Shown here one piece after another: positions 12,053 to 22,399 of a stretch of DNA of 28,804 bases (the stretch's first letter is position 1; every line of letters begins with the position of its first letter). The notes beneath the pieces are model-generated. The model did no database searches. It had not been told where the DNA came from and saw nothing but the letters and a program-made list of their open reading frames with translations. Source of the stretch: Schoenoplectus triqueter. Lineage: Eukaryota; Streptophyta; Magnoliopsida; Poales; Cyperaceae. The stretch covers positions 1-28,804 of the forward strand of contig CAXKVV010000864.1 of the NCBI GenBank assembly GCA_964058805.1, given 5' to 3'. A program made the position numbers and the translations under genes.

Positions 12053-12473
12053 TAGATTTTTTTGATTAATTATTTAAATAATCATATTTTTAAAAATAAG
12101 AGTGATTATATCAAAATTTTAAAAATAACAGATGACAACACGCTATTATCAGTGTGCAAACGCGCCACTCGTACTGACGCGTTTGCGCAAAGTAGCAACT
12201 TTTACTTTTTTTATATTTTCATCCAATCAAAACTTCAATCTAACTTTAAACTCCAATCCAACGTGGAGGCGCCAGTAGGAGAACATGCCACTCCTACAAG
12301 CGCGGTTCTGTTTTTTTTTAAATAACTAAAAATTAAAAAAAAATAAAGACATCACCGATGGTGGCGCATTTACAAAGTCGGCTTGCTGTTATTTATATTT
12401 TTAAAATTTTAATTTAATCGCTCTTATTATTAAAATATGATTATTTAAATAATTAATTTTAAAAAAAAATCTG
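12053..12473. mobile_element. MITE with 9-bp target duplication and GC-rich palindromic core
   Basis: A 421-bp element flanked by CTTTCAATG at 12044-12052 and 12474-12482, a perfect 9-bp duplication. The ends are TAGATTTTTT and its near-complement AAAAAATCTG. Inside them is an inverted repeat of about 70 bp containing ATTATTTAAATAATCAT and a TTAAAAATA-AACAG word. The core is unlike the AT-rich arms: GC-rich words such as AACGCGCCACTCG, GACGCGTTTGCGC and a GTAGGAG...CTCCTAC hairpin. The duplication size suggests a Mutator-like mover. The open frame at 12062-12325 inside it is not a credible protein. Confidence 0.85.
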
Positions 12474-12482
12474 CTTTCAATG

Positions 12483-12826
12483 GGCTTAGTTGATGGAGCA
12501 CACCGAATATGTATAGATAAAAAGACAAATTTTTTTGTTTTTGTTTTCTTTGATTTCTATTGCGGACTAGTAGTTGTCAAATTCAAAGATGGTGAGTGGA
12601 GACCAAATAATATCTATATCATTTAAGACATATATGGATAATCACAATTTTCAAACGTCGATAGTCCAACTATTACACGCACAATCTGCATTTTTAGGTA
12701 CGATAAAATATTTACTTCTTCCTTCGTCTACGCATAATTGTGAGTCATATTTAAAGTGTTAATCTATGACTCAATTTTTTTGCATATTCAACGCAAAAAA
12801 TATTTTTTCTTAAATTTGACTGTATT
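12483..12826. other. Intergenic DNA, nothing recognised
   Basis: No gene seen. Short frames here lack any family resemblance. Confidence 0.5.
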
Positions 12827-12950
12827 CAGTGGCGGAGCCAGTTTTTTATGTTGGAGTAAAAAAAATGTTGCCTATTTGACAAACAATTGGTTCTGCAGAT
12901 GTTTGTCAAATAGACGTACTTCATTCGCAGAATTGTCTATTTGACAAACA
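12827..12950. repeat. Transposon-end-like motif followed by a triple 14-bp palindromic repeat
   Basis: CAGTGGCGGAGCCAG (12827-12841) resembles terminal motifs found in several plant DNA transposons and is itself partly palindromic. Just after it, CTATTTGACAAACA occurs at 12872-12885 and 12937-12950, and its exact complement lies at 12900-12913. The first and the inverted copy form a perfect 14-bp stem with a 14-nt loop. No matching opposite transposon end was found nearby, so the element, if there is one, is not delimited. Confidence 0.7.
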
Positions 12951-13593
12951 AATATCACCCAGCAAGTAATATACATCATAGATGGATAAATGAAATGAAA
13001 ATATCTGAAAAGTAAAAAGATGTCATTATGAAGTCTCATGAAATCTATTATCTATATGGGTTCCATGTACTGTACAACAATCCAGTCTGTTTGTAGTGTA
13101 CAACAATACCGCTTAATTTCTTAACGGGTTCAACGAACGACACCATGCTATCTGCGGTCTGCCCCACTTTATCCGTCGACCGACCCGCACCCGCCTAATC
13201 TTCCCTGCCCGACTTCTCTGACCAATGTCCTCTCCTCTCCATGACTCAAGAGGAAATAATCCCTGCATCTGGATCATAATTCATAAACACCAAATGACTC
13301 ACTCGATGCAAAATGGTCAAAGGGATATGGTCATTTATTTGCGAGCCTGGTCCAGGGAAGTATAACCCGTCAGTTGAGATATAATGCGGTGGCGTCTACC
13401 CGTCTACTCGTCTACTCGACAAACGAACTGGGAAGGAAAAGACGTAATAAAAAAGTTCAAAAGCGAGCAGGAGAAAAAGGAACTCGAAACAATTCACTTT
13501 GAACTGAACGACATTTTCGCTGAGATAAATTGAAGGTCGGGGGAGAGCAAATTGTACCAAACAATCTACGCTTTGATCTTCTCAGGTGTGGCT
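12951..13593 (+). promoter_or_regulatory. Upstream region of the GTD-binding protein gene
   Basis: The stretch before the start codon becomes less AT-rich from about 13130, as expected for a plant promoter and leader. A TATA-like GATATAATG lies near 13378. The leader seems to extend through the purine-rich sequence up to 13593. Assignment rests on position only. Confidence 0.35.
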
Positions 13594-16008
13594 ATGGAGT
13601 CCTCTAGCTCCGGCGAGCCGCCGCCTCCTCTAACTCTCTGTGCCTGCTCGTGCACGTTTTGCTGTCAGTCCTCATCCGAGACGTGGCGTCGATCCGTGAA
13701 GCGAAAGGCTGTATCCATCGCTTCTGATTCAATTGCTTCCTCTGGTGTTGTGCGGGTGGAAACTGAGATCGAAATAGCGGCACTGAGAGAGACAGTCGCA
13801 AGACAACTGGAGACGATCCAGGTGCTGAGTGCGGAGCTTGATGAAGAAAGAAACGCTGCCGAATCAGCAGCAAATGACGTCATGGCCATGATTTTGAAGC
13901 TCCAGAGAGATAAAGCCGAGGCTCAGATGGAGGCAAGGCAGTTCAAGAGGTTCGCTGAAGAGAAAATGGCGCACGACAACGACGAGCTGTCGTCTTTAGA
14001 GGATCTATTGCTTAGAAGAGAGGAGATGTTACAGACCCTCTCAGCAAAGTTGTATGCTTACCGAATGAAATTTGAGAAATTAGGGTTCACTGAGTCGGAT
14101 CTTGAAAGAGACGCTGATGTGCTGGATTTAACCAAGTATCCTCCTTTAAAGTGTGCTGAACTGGTACAAGTACCGATTGAGAATGAAGAGGTGGTTGAGA
14201 TTTACGAATTTGGTGATAATCCAGCTGAAAAACTGAATGAGATTGAAAATAGAATTTTCAATTTGGAGAAAGAAGAGGAGGAAGGGAATGCAGAGGAGTT
14301 AGAGGGAGAAGCAGAGGAAGGGAGGCAAGAGGAGGTAGAGAGAGAAGGACAAGTGAATAGAGATGATGATGAGGATGATGTGGCAGACGAGATGAGTGAC
14401 AGGGTTTATACCATAGACACAGTGCATGGCACATCCACACCTATGGTGAAGGTTTCAGGAGATAATGATGTGGATATAAAGAAGCTATATATGAGGCTTG
14501 AGGCGCTGGAGGCTGATCGCGAGTCGATGAGGCGAGCTCTAATCGCAATGCGCACAGAGAAGGCACAACTGGTTCTACTGCAGGAAATTGCTCAACAGCT
14601 GTCTAAGGAGGTGGTGCATGAAAGGAAAATGGTTAAGAAGAAGAGTTTCATTGAGGCATTTTCTATCATGGCATTGTTTAAGGTACACATCCTCTGAACT
14701 CTTTTCTATTCCAAGCCTGGAACTTTGTGTTAAATTTCTGAAATTGTTTATGGTACATATCATGTTATTTTCTTCCCACGCAAAGCTTGGAATTGTGTTA
14801 ATTTTCTGAAATTTCTAGTCCAAAATTGTTTTCTAGTGAACCTTGGCCATTTATTATTTCTGGTACTCAAGTTATGCTGGAGGATTAAAAAAAAAGTATC
14901 AAATGTTTTGAGGAATCGCTGAAGTTTGTCATTATCTTACTTTTTTGGTTAATATTTTTAGTGAGAACGGTATGCCAAACAGTTTGATACAGGATAGAGT
15001 TGTAATTAGGCTTCAAAATTAGAACTAGGTCAATCTAAAATTTATGGTTTGGCTTTATATGCCTGGTTTTCCGGAAAGCATTGCTCGGAAATATATCTTG
15101 AGGTTGTTTAGACAAAAACAATGCATGCATTTTTTATTTGTATTTGCAGAATTTTGTTTTGATGATGCATGTAGTATTTTATTTCCAATTTCCAGAGTGA
15201 TCCTTCCAGTAAATTAGTATTAAACTTTTGAAAGTTGGGCATGTGATTATCAATGTAAATAAAATCGAAAATGCTGCAGCGCACCTGTTTGGTCTGGTGT
15301 TATTTAGGTTTGTTTTTTCTTCAGCAATTCACCAGTCAGGATCTATATTTTCTTAGAGGACTTAATGCAATTATGTTTTGGTTGTGTAGTTGGGATTTTG
15401 AGGCTTAATCATTTATAATCCTGTAAAAGATAATTGAAAATCATCAAGAAGCCATTTAAAAGATAAAGGTGGTAAAAGTCCCACTAGGTGTTTCTCCGAT
15501 TCTTTCCTTGTTCGTCAGTGCACCTGCTAATATATCACTCAAAATAGCAATTAGTGCCTATTTTGTACTTGCAACTTTTACCTATTATTCAATGGCTGAT
15601 AATAAAAAAACTTTATGTTATGTTCGAGAAATGGAGATTCGTTCTGCGAGATAAGAGAATATCACGGGTTCTTTCATGATTTCGGATAGCTGTCCTTAGA
15701 TGATAGTAATAATTTTACTTTCATGTGAGGCTTTAGTTCAATTGGGTTTTTATGTCACTTCTTTGCTGCCGCCGACTGCTTGGTGCAGCGGTTATGGCAT
15801 AACCCTGACCTCCGAAGGTCAGGGGTTCGAACCCAGCTTTAAGCTGGGCTGTGGTGTGAGTGAGTGGCCTACGGGCATATATCAAAAAAAAAATGTCACT
15901 TCTTTGCTTTCCTTTTTTTGTACCCTTTTTTTCTGTTAATTTATGTCCTTTTTCTTGCAGTGGCTTCTCTCTCATGTTTGGAAAAGTAAGGTGTCTCGAG
16001 TAAGGTAA
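13594..16008 (+). CDS. GTD-binding (DUF593) protein, myosin-binding-like (two exons)
   Basis: Plant-specific coiled-coil protein of the myosin-binding family (MYOB / zein-binding / FLOURY1 relatives), which bind the globular tail of class XI myosins and act as cargo receptors on vesicles. Exon 1 is 13594-14682, exon 2 is 15961-16008; the intron is GT-AG in phase 0. Product about 378 aa. I take the ATG at 13594 (MESSSSGEPPPP); the frame is open further back but has no upstream ATG. Near the N-terminus is a cysteine cluster (CACSCTFCC). The GTD-binding coiled coil spans about residues 59-164. It is followed by an acidic Glu/Asp stretch (about 225-265), the family motif YTIDTVHG and a second coiled coil. 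Exon 2 adds WLLSHVWKSKVSRVR, matching the FKW-LS-V-W-K signature at the end of the family. Many relatives continue beyond this point, so a third exon or a shortened tail is possible. Confidence 0.85.
15752..15908 (+). mobile_element. tRNA-derived SINE with perfect 16-bp target duplication
   Basis: The SINE body is 15768-15892. It carries both Pol III internal promoters: box A TGGTGCAGCGG (15781-15791) and box B GGTTCGAACCC (15824-15834), 32 bp apart, typical of a tRNA-derived head. A short unrelated tail and a poly-A run (about ten A) follow. ATGTCACTTCTTTGCT lies on both sides (15752-15767 and 15893-15908), a perfect 16-bp target duplication, so the insertion is recent or well preserved. It sits in the same orientation as the host gene, in its intron, and ends 68 bp before exon 2. 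Confidence 0.95.
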
Positions 16009-17458
16009 AAACCACAAGTTAGTTAATTTACCTTAATGCTTTCTCCAAAAGTGAATAATTATTGTACTCCTTGACAAGTACACCGTGTCCAAACTAGAAT
16101 GACATATATACTTATACCCTGTTTACAGAAAATTCTGTCATCACTTTTGCAGCTGTTTTCTTCTAGGGCCACCCATGTATTTAAATTTTATTTTCTATTT
16201 CATGAATGAGTTAGGGAAACATAAGCAGTAGAACCGTAGAAGAGTGTTTTGACATTTTTTGGAAAACAGGGAGGAATGTGTTTTGGGAAATATCTTTCCA
16301 TTTCGCAGTATATGGAGGATGAATTGAAGTTCTGCAATCATACCCCTAAATTACCTGTGAAGAAACTTAGTTTCTAATTATATCATTTTTTCATGGATGA
16401 TGTAGATATACATTTGGGTTATCTGCTCGGAACCTGGGTTTGCTGGTAATTTTAGATAAAACCCCTCAGATGAGCCATCTCAGACGCCATTCAAAAGTAC
16501 ATGTCATCATGAAGTGACAAGAGTCTCAATAGACCAGTGTAAATAGCGTGAATTCAGTAGGATTTTTCTGAATGCACCTTGTGTTAGTTCTTCTTTTTTT
16601 CCTAAAAAAAGCATCTCACGTAGGATTGTTTTCTTCTCATTTTTTGTCCTTATTTTGTGAGGCTTGGAGAGCTAGTGAGCTCATGGCATGCGAGTTGGCC
16701 AGTTGAGACAATTGCCTCTGTATAGAGATGGGATGGAGTGTTCTTTGAATTGAAAATTCAAGATTTGGAGAAGCCACTGTTGGAATTTATTCATTGTTTG
16801 TGTAAATTTGACTCTGATTGGTTCATAACTGTATTTTAATATGCTGAGGTGGTAGTTACATTTTAAGGGATATTTGTGCCTAAGGGCTCTTTATTCAAAA
16901 AAAAAAATTAAAGAAAAAGAAAGATGGAGGTTGGAATTATTTCACAGCAGTTATTTTGACAAATTATTTTCAAATGGAGCTAAAAGGAATTTAAGACAAA
17001 ATAGAAAAAAAAACATATAAACATATCCTTGGCTTTCTTATGATTGTTTGTTTTAATTTTTATGTAATTTAAATATTATTTGATATTTCATCAACGATAA
17101 AGACAAGTAAATATAGACCGTGTCGTTTGATGAATGGTAAGTTTGTTCCATGTGAGATATCCTAAATATGATGTGTTGTTTCAATCACTAGATTTCGACT
17201 AAAAAATATACTGCGACATTTGTGTTGCTTCCATGCAAGCAGAAGCCTTAAATTATGAGAGGAACTTTTTGAAATTAAAGTAGCATGAATCTCGAAATAG
17301 ATCGAACGACCAACACGACAACACGATAAGCAGCACGATACAATAGCAATTCGCAATTACGTTACTCTCAACTGGAATTGTCGTATTGGTAAACCACACT
17401 TTCATCAGTAACAACATTTATTTAATCCGGAAAAGATTTAAACTAGTTGAATTTAGTT
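16009..17458. other. 3' flank between two convergent genes
   Basis: The region holds the 3' UTR of the plus-strand myosin-binding-like gene at its left and the 3' UTR or flank of minus-strand EFL1 at its right. No further gene seen. AT-rich in the middle with A-runs near 16898 and 17005. A TTTATT word (17417-17422), AATAAA on the minus strand, could be the polyadenylation signal of EFL1. Confidence 0.45.
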
Positions 17459-17594
17459 AATCTATCAAAATATTCAACTTGCAAGTTGCAATACACACCA
17501 AAACTAATCGCCCCATTGGCCATTGTACACAAAAAAAAAACTAACCCTGTACCAAGAGCCGTTTAAATAATCTATCAAAATATTCACCTTGCAA
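17459..17594. repeat. 26-bp direct repeat in the EFL1 3' region
   Basis: AATCTATCAAAATATTCA-CTTGCAA occurs at 17459-17484 and 17569-17594 with one mismatch, 110 bp apart. It lies downstream of the EFL1 stop codon and probably within its 3' UTR. Confidence 0.85.
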
Positions 17595-17668
17595 CAAACC
17601 ATAAAAAGACAAAAAGGACCTCGTATCCATTTACATCCTCCAAACCCGCAGAGGCCCGGACCAAAATA

Positions 17669-20600
17669 TCAAACTTTCCTGGCAAGTGTTCTTTGCTTGG
17701 TGGCGTGTTGCACCACCTTTTCCTCCACAGGCAAACCCTTCCGCCTTCTCACCTTATTCATCAGTAGTCTTGCCAAATTTGGTAACAGACTTGAACCGTC
17801 CCCATGTTCCTCTTGCTCCTCCTCGGTCTTAGGCACAAAAAATGGATCATGCATTATCTCCTCCCAGTGGCTCAGGACAAGAATTGCACTAGCTGCGCCA
17901 GAAGTTTTACCACGCAACTCATCAGCAAAACCATAACTAGCCTCTGCTGGCAAATAAGCATGCACAGTAAACAATGATGACCCCTCTTGCATCTCCTCCT
18001 TTAAAACCCTAGCCCGCCTTCTATGAATAACTGAGTACATGGGGCCAAGATACTCGGTCGGTGTATTCAGCTCACAGAAATACATGGCCTCCACAAGTCT
18101 GGGATTATTTTGTAAAACTGCAGCCTTGCATGCTTCTTTGACAGCTGTCATAACCTGGCCAGTGAAGATCCCATATTGATCCGACAGATGAGCATTTTCA
18201 GAATTATCAGGAAAAATGTATAGCTCGACAATGAATGCCAGACCCCACATGGGCTCATCACACAAGGGACCAGCAGATGTAGCTAACTGAAAACCAGAAA
18301 CAACACTGCTATTTAGCCCTTCTGCTTCTCTGAGAAGTGCTGCTTTGGTTTCTTCTAATCGTGCTGTTTCAGTAGTGGTCTCAGCATCAGATTTTACAAA
18401 CCCTAATCTCTCTGAAACATGGCAAGAACCTTGGATAGGAACAGCATTGCTATCAGCACAACTGTTTTCAGGTACAATAAGTAAATTTGGCCCCACTTGC
18501 CGGGGGCCCAGAGACCAAATTCTCTGAAGATATCTAAGCCACGTTTTTCTATACTTCTCGACCTTTTCTTTATCCCCTGACTGACCTGACACGGTCTCCA
18601 GCTCAGCTTCAACTGCAGACATTATCTTTTTTCTGAATGCAAGAAGTGATTCATCATCTCTTTTTGAGGTATTATAGCTATTTCCAGATTTACCCTCAAG
18701 TATCTCCCCAAGCAACTCAGCATTCTCTTCCAGCACCTTGGTCAGCGGGCCCGGGAGCTTCACCACTTGAACCTTAACTGTACATCTTCCATTTGGGGTT
18801 GTTTTCTCTACCACATTTACCCCTTCTCCTTCAATTGTCTCTTTAAAAGATACCAAAGGCGGTGAAACCTCCAATGAAACTCTAGCAAACCTCTCTCTTA
18901 AATCTTTGATGCACCTTTCCAAATGAACCTCTCCAGCTGCAAATAGCACGTGCTCACCACGAGATGAAACAGTGATCTCAACAAAAGGGTCAGCCCTGTT
19001 AAGGAGCCTTAATCCCTTTATTAAGGCACCCATATCAGCTGGATCAGATGGTTCAATAGCAACACGAAGTGTTGGAGCAACCTGAAAAGCCATGCTAGAA
19101 AATGGAAAGCAATCTTTGGTTGTACTCAATGTTGCACTTTTCAGTACATGTTGAGCTAAGCCTTTTATTGCAACTATCATACCAGCAGTAGCACTCGGGA
19201 CTTGTATCAAGCCCTGACCCATCATCTGGTACAATTGGTGCAGCTCAGCCTCCTGCACGTGTCGCTGCATTGATGTGTCAGACTTTAATGGATCATATAG
19301 TGCTGATAGAACAAAGATCCTCTGACCTGATCTGACGGTCCCACAGAAAACCCTAGCAAAAGCAAGAAAGCACTCATCTGAGTCGCCTGAGTCAGAAACT
19401 GGTAGGCCAGTAGGGTCTGGAGGAAGCGCCTTGACTGGTATAGTAAACATTTTAGAAATGAAAGCTACACTGGGTGCAGTACTGCTAGAATCACATGTCT
19501 CGATACATTTTCTAACCCGCTCAGCTTCTGATAGGACTGCAGGGTCAGCACTGCCTGGTAAAAACTCCCTATGGGGAACCAACCGTGTGATACGAAATGG
19601 TTGCGCTGTACACGGGTCTGGTAAGCACTTCACAACCATGGACATAACTGCATCTGATAGAGGCAGCCACTGGCTCATAATGGACTGAAGCAAGACCTTG
19701 GGATCCTTATTCTGTAGCTCTTTCTCAGAAATCGACAAACCACCAAATTTCACAACTTTTTCAATCATGTCCTTGTTTCTTTCTAAAATTGCATGGTAGG
19801 CTTGCCATAAGGGCTTCAGTACGAATTCAACAAACATGGGTTCAGGATTATTGCTAACTGTTTCCATTGCTTTTTTTCCAACAATCATCTTTTTCTTTTT
19901 GTTATAATACCGCGGACCCCAAAATCCCTTCATAAGAGCTGCACTATTTGCCCCCCACTTTTTTGCATAAAACTCCGCGAACTTCTCAATTCCAAAACCC
20001 CAGCCATCCAGGGCACATGAAAATACAACATTACCCTTCTGTGGTTGAAAAGTATCCTCGTCGTCTTCATCAGTTACTTCCATTTCTGTCCCTTCTTGGT
20101 CTTCGGCTTTTGAGAGAAGAGAATCCACATCTGACAAATATTTTTCAGATTTGAAGGCACTGACAATGCAGTTAACCTCATGGATGATGCGAGCCAACTT
20201 ATTGTAGGCTTCCATGGGGGTTAATTTGAGCTCGGTAATTAATCGGTCAATTTTATTTAAGACTAAACAAGGAGTTAGTTTTTCAACCCAAGCCTGGTGA
20301 AGCACAGCATGTGTTTGTATGTGCACACCTTCAACGGCATCAACTAGAACAAGTCCACCATCACTTAATCGTGCTGCAGTCGAGACCTAAATATTATTTT
20401 AAAATGTTAAGTTAGTCATTCCGAATCTTTAGTACAACCTTGTTCTTCCTCCTTTGGGAGGACATAGGTTTGCAGTTCTGTCATTTATTTTGTTATGCAT
20501 ACCATATATTGAGGCAGTGAATCCTTCTACTACATTAATTAATTCAAAGTTTGTGATCCATAAACAATGGTTCTGGCCTTCTGGGAACTAATTCCAGGTT

Positions 20601-21086
20601 CCATGAAATTGGCACTGATCTTATATGAATTCCTACAGTCGAGTTTTCTCATTTATCTCATACAATCAACTTGAATTTTAGGTTCATCCAACCACATTAC
20701 TGGAAACTAAAATTATTAATAGACACTATTCAACTGGCAAATGTTTTTTTTCCTGTTTAGACAAGAAAATAAAAATTGTATTTATTTTCATAAATAAAAA
20801 ATACCTCACTGCAGAAATCAATATGGCCTGGCGAATCAATTAGGTGAATGACATGATCCTTATAATTCAATTTGACAGAGGAGCTCTTCATGGTGATAGC
20901 CCTCCTCTGTTCCTCGTCGAGATAATCCATGTACCTCAACCGACCCGCCATTTTGGGGTGGATCACGCCGCCGCCGCACGCGGCGATTAGGTGATCGGCC
21001 AGAGTCGTCTTGCCATGATCCACGTGCGCCAATATGCATATGTTTCTGATTTTGGAGACGGGATTCTCTGTACTAGGTTCCGACAT
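17669..21086 (-). CDS. EFL1: Elongation factor-like GTPase 1 (EFL1/Ria1), two exons
   Basis: EF-2-like cytoplasmic GTPase which, with SBDS, releases eIF6 from pre-60S ribosomal subunits in the last steps of maturation. Exon 1 is 21086-20805, exon 2 is 20386-17669, with a phase-0 GT-AG intron of 418 bp; product 999 aa, close to plant EFL1 length. GTPase motifs: G1 AHVDHGKT (about residues 20-27), RAITMKSSS in the switch I region, G3 DSPGH, G4 NKID (138-141) and G5 SCAL (217-220). An acidic insert sits at about 187-206, a feature separating EFL1 from EF-2. Next come the beta-barrel domain II (about 400-510), domain III with [10 protein letters not shown] (about 578-587), domain IV, and the EF-2-like C-terminal domain with [14 protein letters not shown]. 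The join across the intron (DFCSE then [20 protein letters not shown]) restores the family sequence exactly. Convergent with the plus-strand gene ending at 16008. Confidence 0.96.
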
Positions 21087-21368
21087 TTCTTTGTCTCCTT
21101 GTTGTTTGTGTTACACTGAGAAAATTGGTCGAACAGTTGGTATCCCTGTTTAACTTAGTGGGACTTCGGAAGGAGGAGTTCCTCGTATTGATGCTATTTG
21201 ATGAAAACAAAATAAAAGGGATAAGAATGGGGTTTCGCCTCGCCTCGCCTCGTCTGATTTCTTGGGCGAGGAAAGAAGTAATTAGGGTTTGCGGAGGCGG
21301 CGCCTTGGTCGGTGAGGTCGACTGGTACGTGGTTCACAAGTTCAGGCCCAGGAGTCCGACTCCAAATC
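21087..21368 (-). promoter_or_regulatory. 5' leader and promoter of EFL1
   Basis: Upstream of the EFL1 ATG on the minus strand. The near part is moderately GC-rich (21230-21320) and includes a CGCCTCGCCTCG tandem, probably in the leader or core promoter. Beyond 21369 the region is occupied by a MITE, so the native promoter would be short. No clear TATA box. Confidence 0.4.
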
Positions 21369-21669
21369 TGAAGAATAAGATCTGTTATCAATTTTAAAAA
21401 AAATATAAAAAAAAGTTTATAGATTGATAGTCGGATAAATTTTATATAATTTCATTAACGTTTGATGGTTCATCAAAGATAATCAAATTTAACGATTTTT
21501 CACTAATATTTATAATAATTTTAAATTAACGGTATTTAATGAATTATCAAACGGTAATGAAATTATATGAAATTTGACAGGCTATCAATCTATAAATAAA
21601 ATAATATATTTATAAACTTTTTTTCTATTTTTAAATTTTTTTTGGAATTAATAACAAGATTCTATTTTT
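21369..21669. mobile_element. Foldback MITE, copy 3, upstream of EFL1
   Basis: About 300 bp and the same family as the elements at 4174 and 6280. The left arm has GATCTGTTATCAATT, TTTATAGATTGATAG and TATAATTTCATTAACGTTTG. The right arm carries the complements, ending in AATTAATAACAAGATT. The inner part again has GATGGTTCATCAAAG and AACGGTATTTAATGAATTATC. Outer limits are approximate: CTCCAAATC (21360-21368) and CTCCAAAAA (21670-21678) could be a decayed 9-bp duplication (7 of 9 equal). It starts 283 bp upstream of the EFL1 ATG. Confidence 0.8.
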
Positions 21670-22399
21670 CTCCAAAAATAATAACAGTCCTCGTAGAAAA
21701 ATGGAGTAATCTTTTAAAAAGAATGAAATAATTGTAATTGTCCACATGGTGAGCAACTTATATAGCATGTTTAGGCTTTAGACAATGGATATTTACCAAT
21801 TTTGATAATATATTATTTAAAGCAGTCGGCAAATTCTTAAAAATAGACACCTCGTGAATAGAATTTCTAGATTTGATTATATATTCAATTTCATATCATT
21901 TTAACTTCAATTTTATTATCTAAACCATCTATATCTATATCTTGTAATTATATATTTATAAAGCACGTATCAAATAAACTCGTCCATTTTATTTTATCTA
22001 AAATTAAAATGTCTGAAGTACTCATTTCATTCAACTAATAATGCATATTAAAATCTCAAATAAGTTATGATATATTAGAAATGAAATTAACTACGACATA
22101 ATGTGTTTGATTTGATCGTTGGAAATGTTAAGAATGTCTTTGGGCGGTACCGGCAATTTAAGAATGTGGGCCAAGATCACATTAGATAGGTGAACTGTTC
22201 TCATTCTCGGGTCTTGTTTGCATCTGGGCCTTCGTTCACGGCAGTGACGTGTCAAGTTCCCACCTCTATGGTGAAGGTTCACGAAGGGGGTTCTATTATG
22301 CAGGTTGTTGTTAGACGTTTTAGGGATATGCATTTTCGCTACTTCGGTGCGACGATGCAGGACATGTGGCGGCTGGGTGCCGGAATGCATTAACTTACT
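21670..22399. other. Intergenic DNA and possible LINE 5' leader
   Basis: AT-rich to about 22090, then more mixed. The portion from about 22090 may be the 5' UTR or start of the LINE, but I find no sequence mark for its true 5' end. Open frames on both strands at 22091-22393 overlap each other and have no recognised similarity. Confidence 0.4.

Noticed and set aside
12062..12325. 87-residue open frame on the plus strand
   Set aside because: It lies wholly inside the MITE at 12053-12473 and begins in its terminal inverted repeat; no known protein family fits.
13552..13593. Longer N-terminus for the GTD-binding protein
   Set aside because: The codon at 13552 is TTG, not ATG. The first in-frame ATG is at 13594, and the family start context agrees better with it.
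15733..16017. 94-residue open frame on the minus strand
   Set aside because: It spans the SINE, its duplications and the splice acceptor and exon 2 of the plus-strand gene. It has no independent support.
16999..17105. Possible fourth, truncated copy of the foldback MITE
   Set aside because: An A-run, an ATATAAACATAT word and TTTGATATTTCATCAACG resemble one arm, but no second arm or flanking duplication was found.
22091..22393. Overlapping open frames on both strands before the LINE
   Set aside because: They contradict each other, lack any recognised domain and may be LINE 5' leader.
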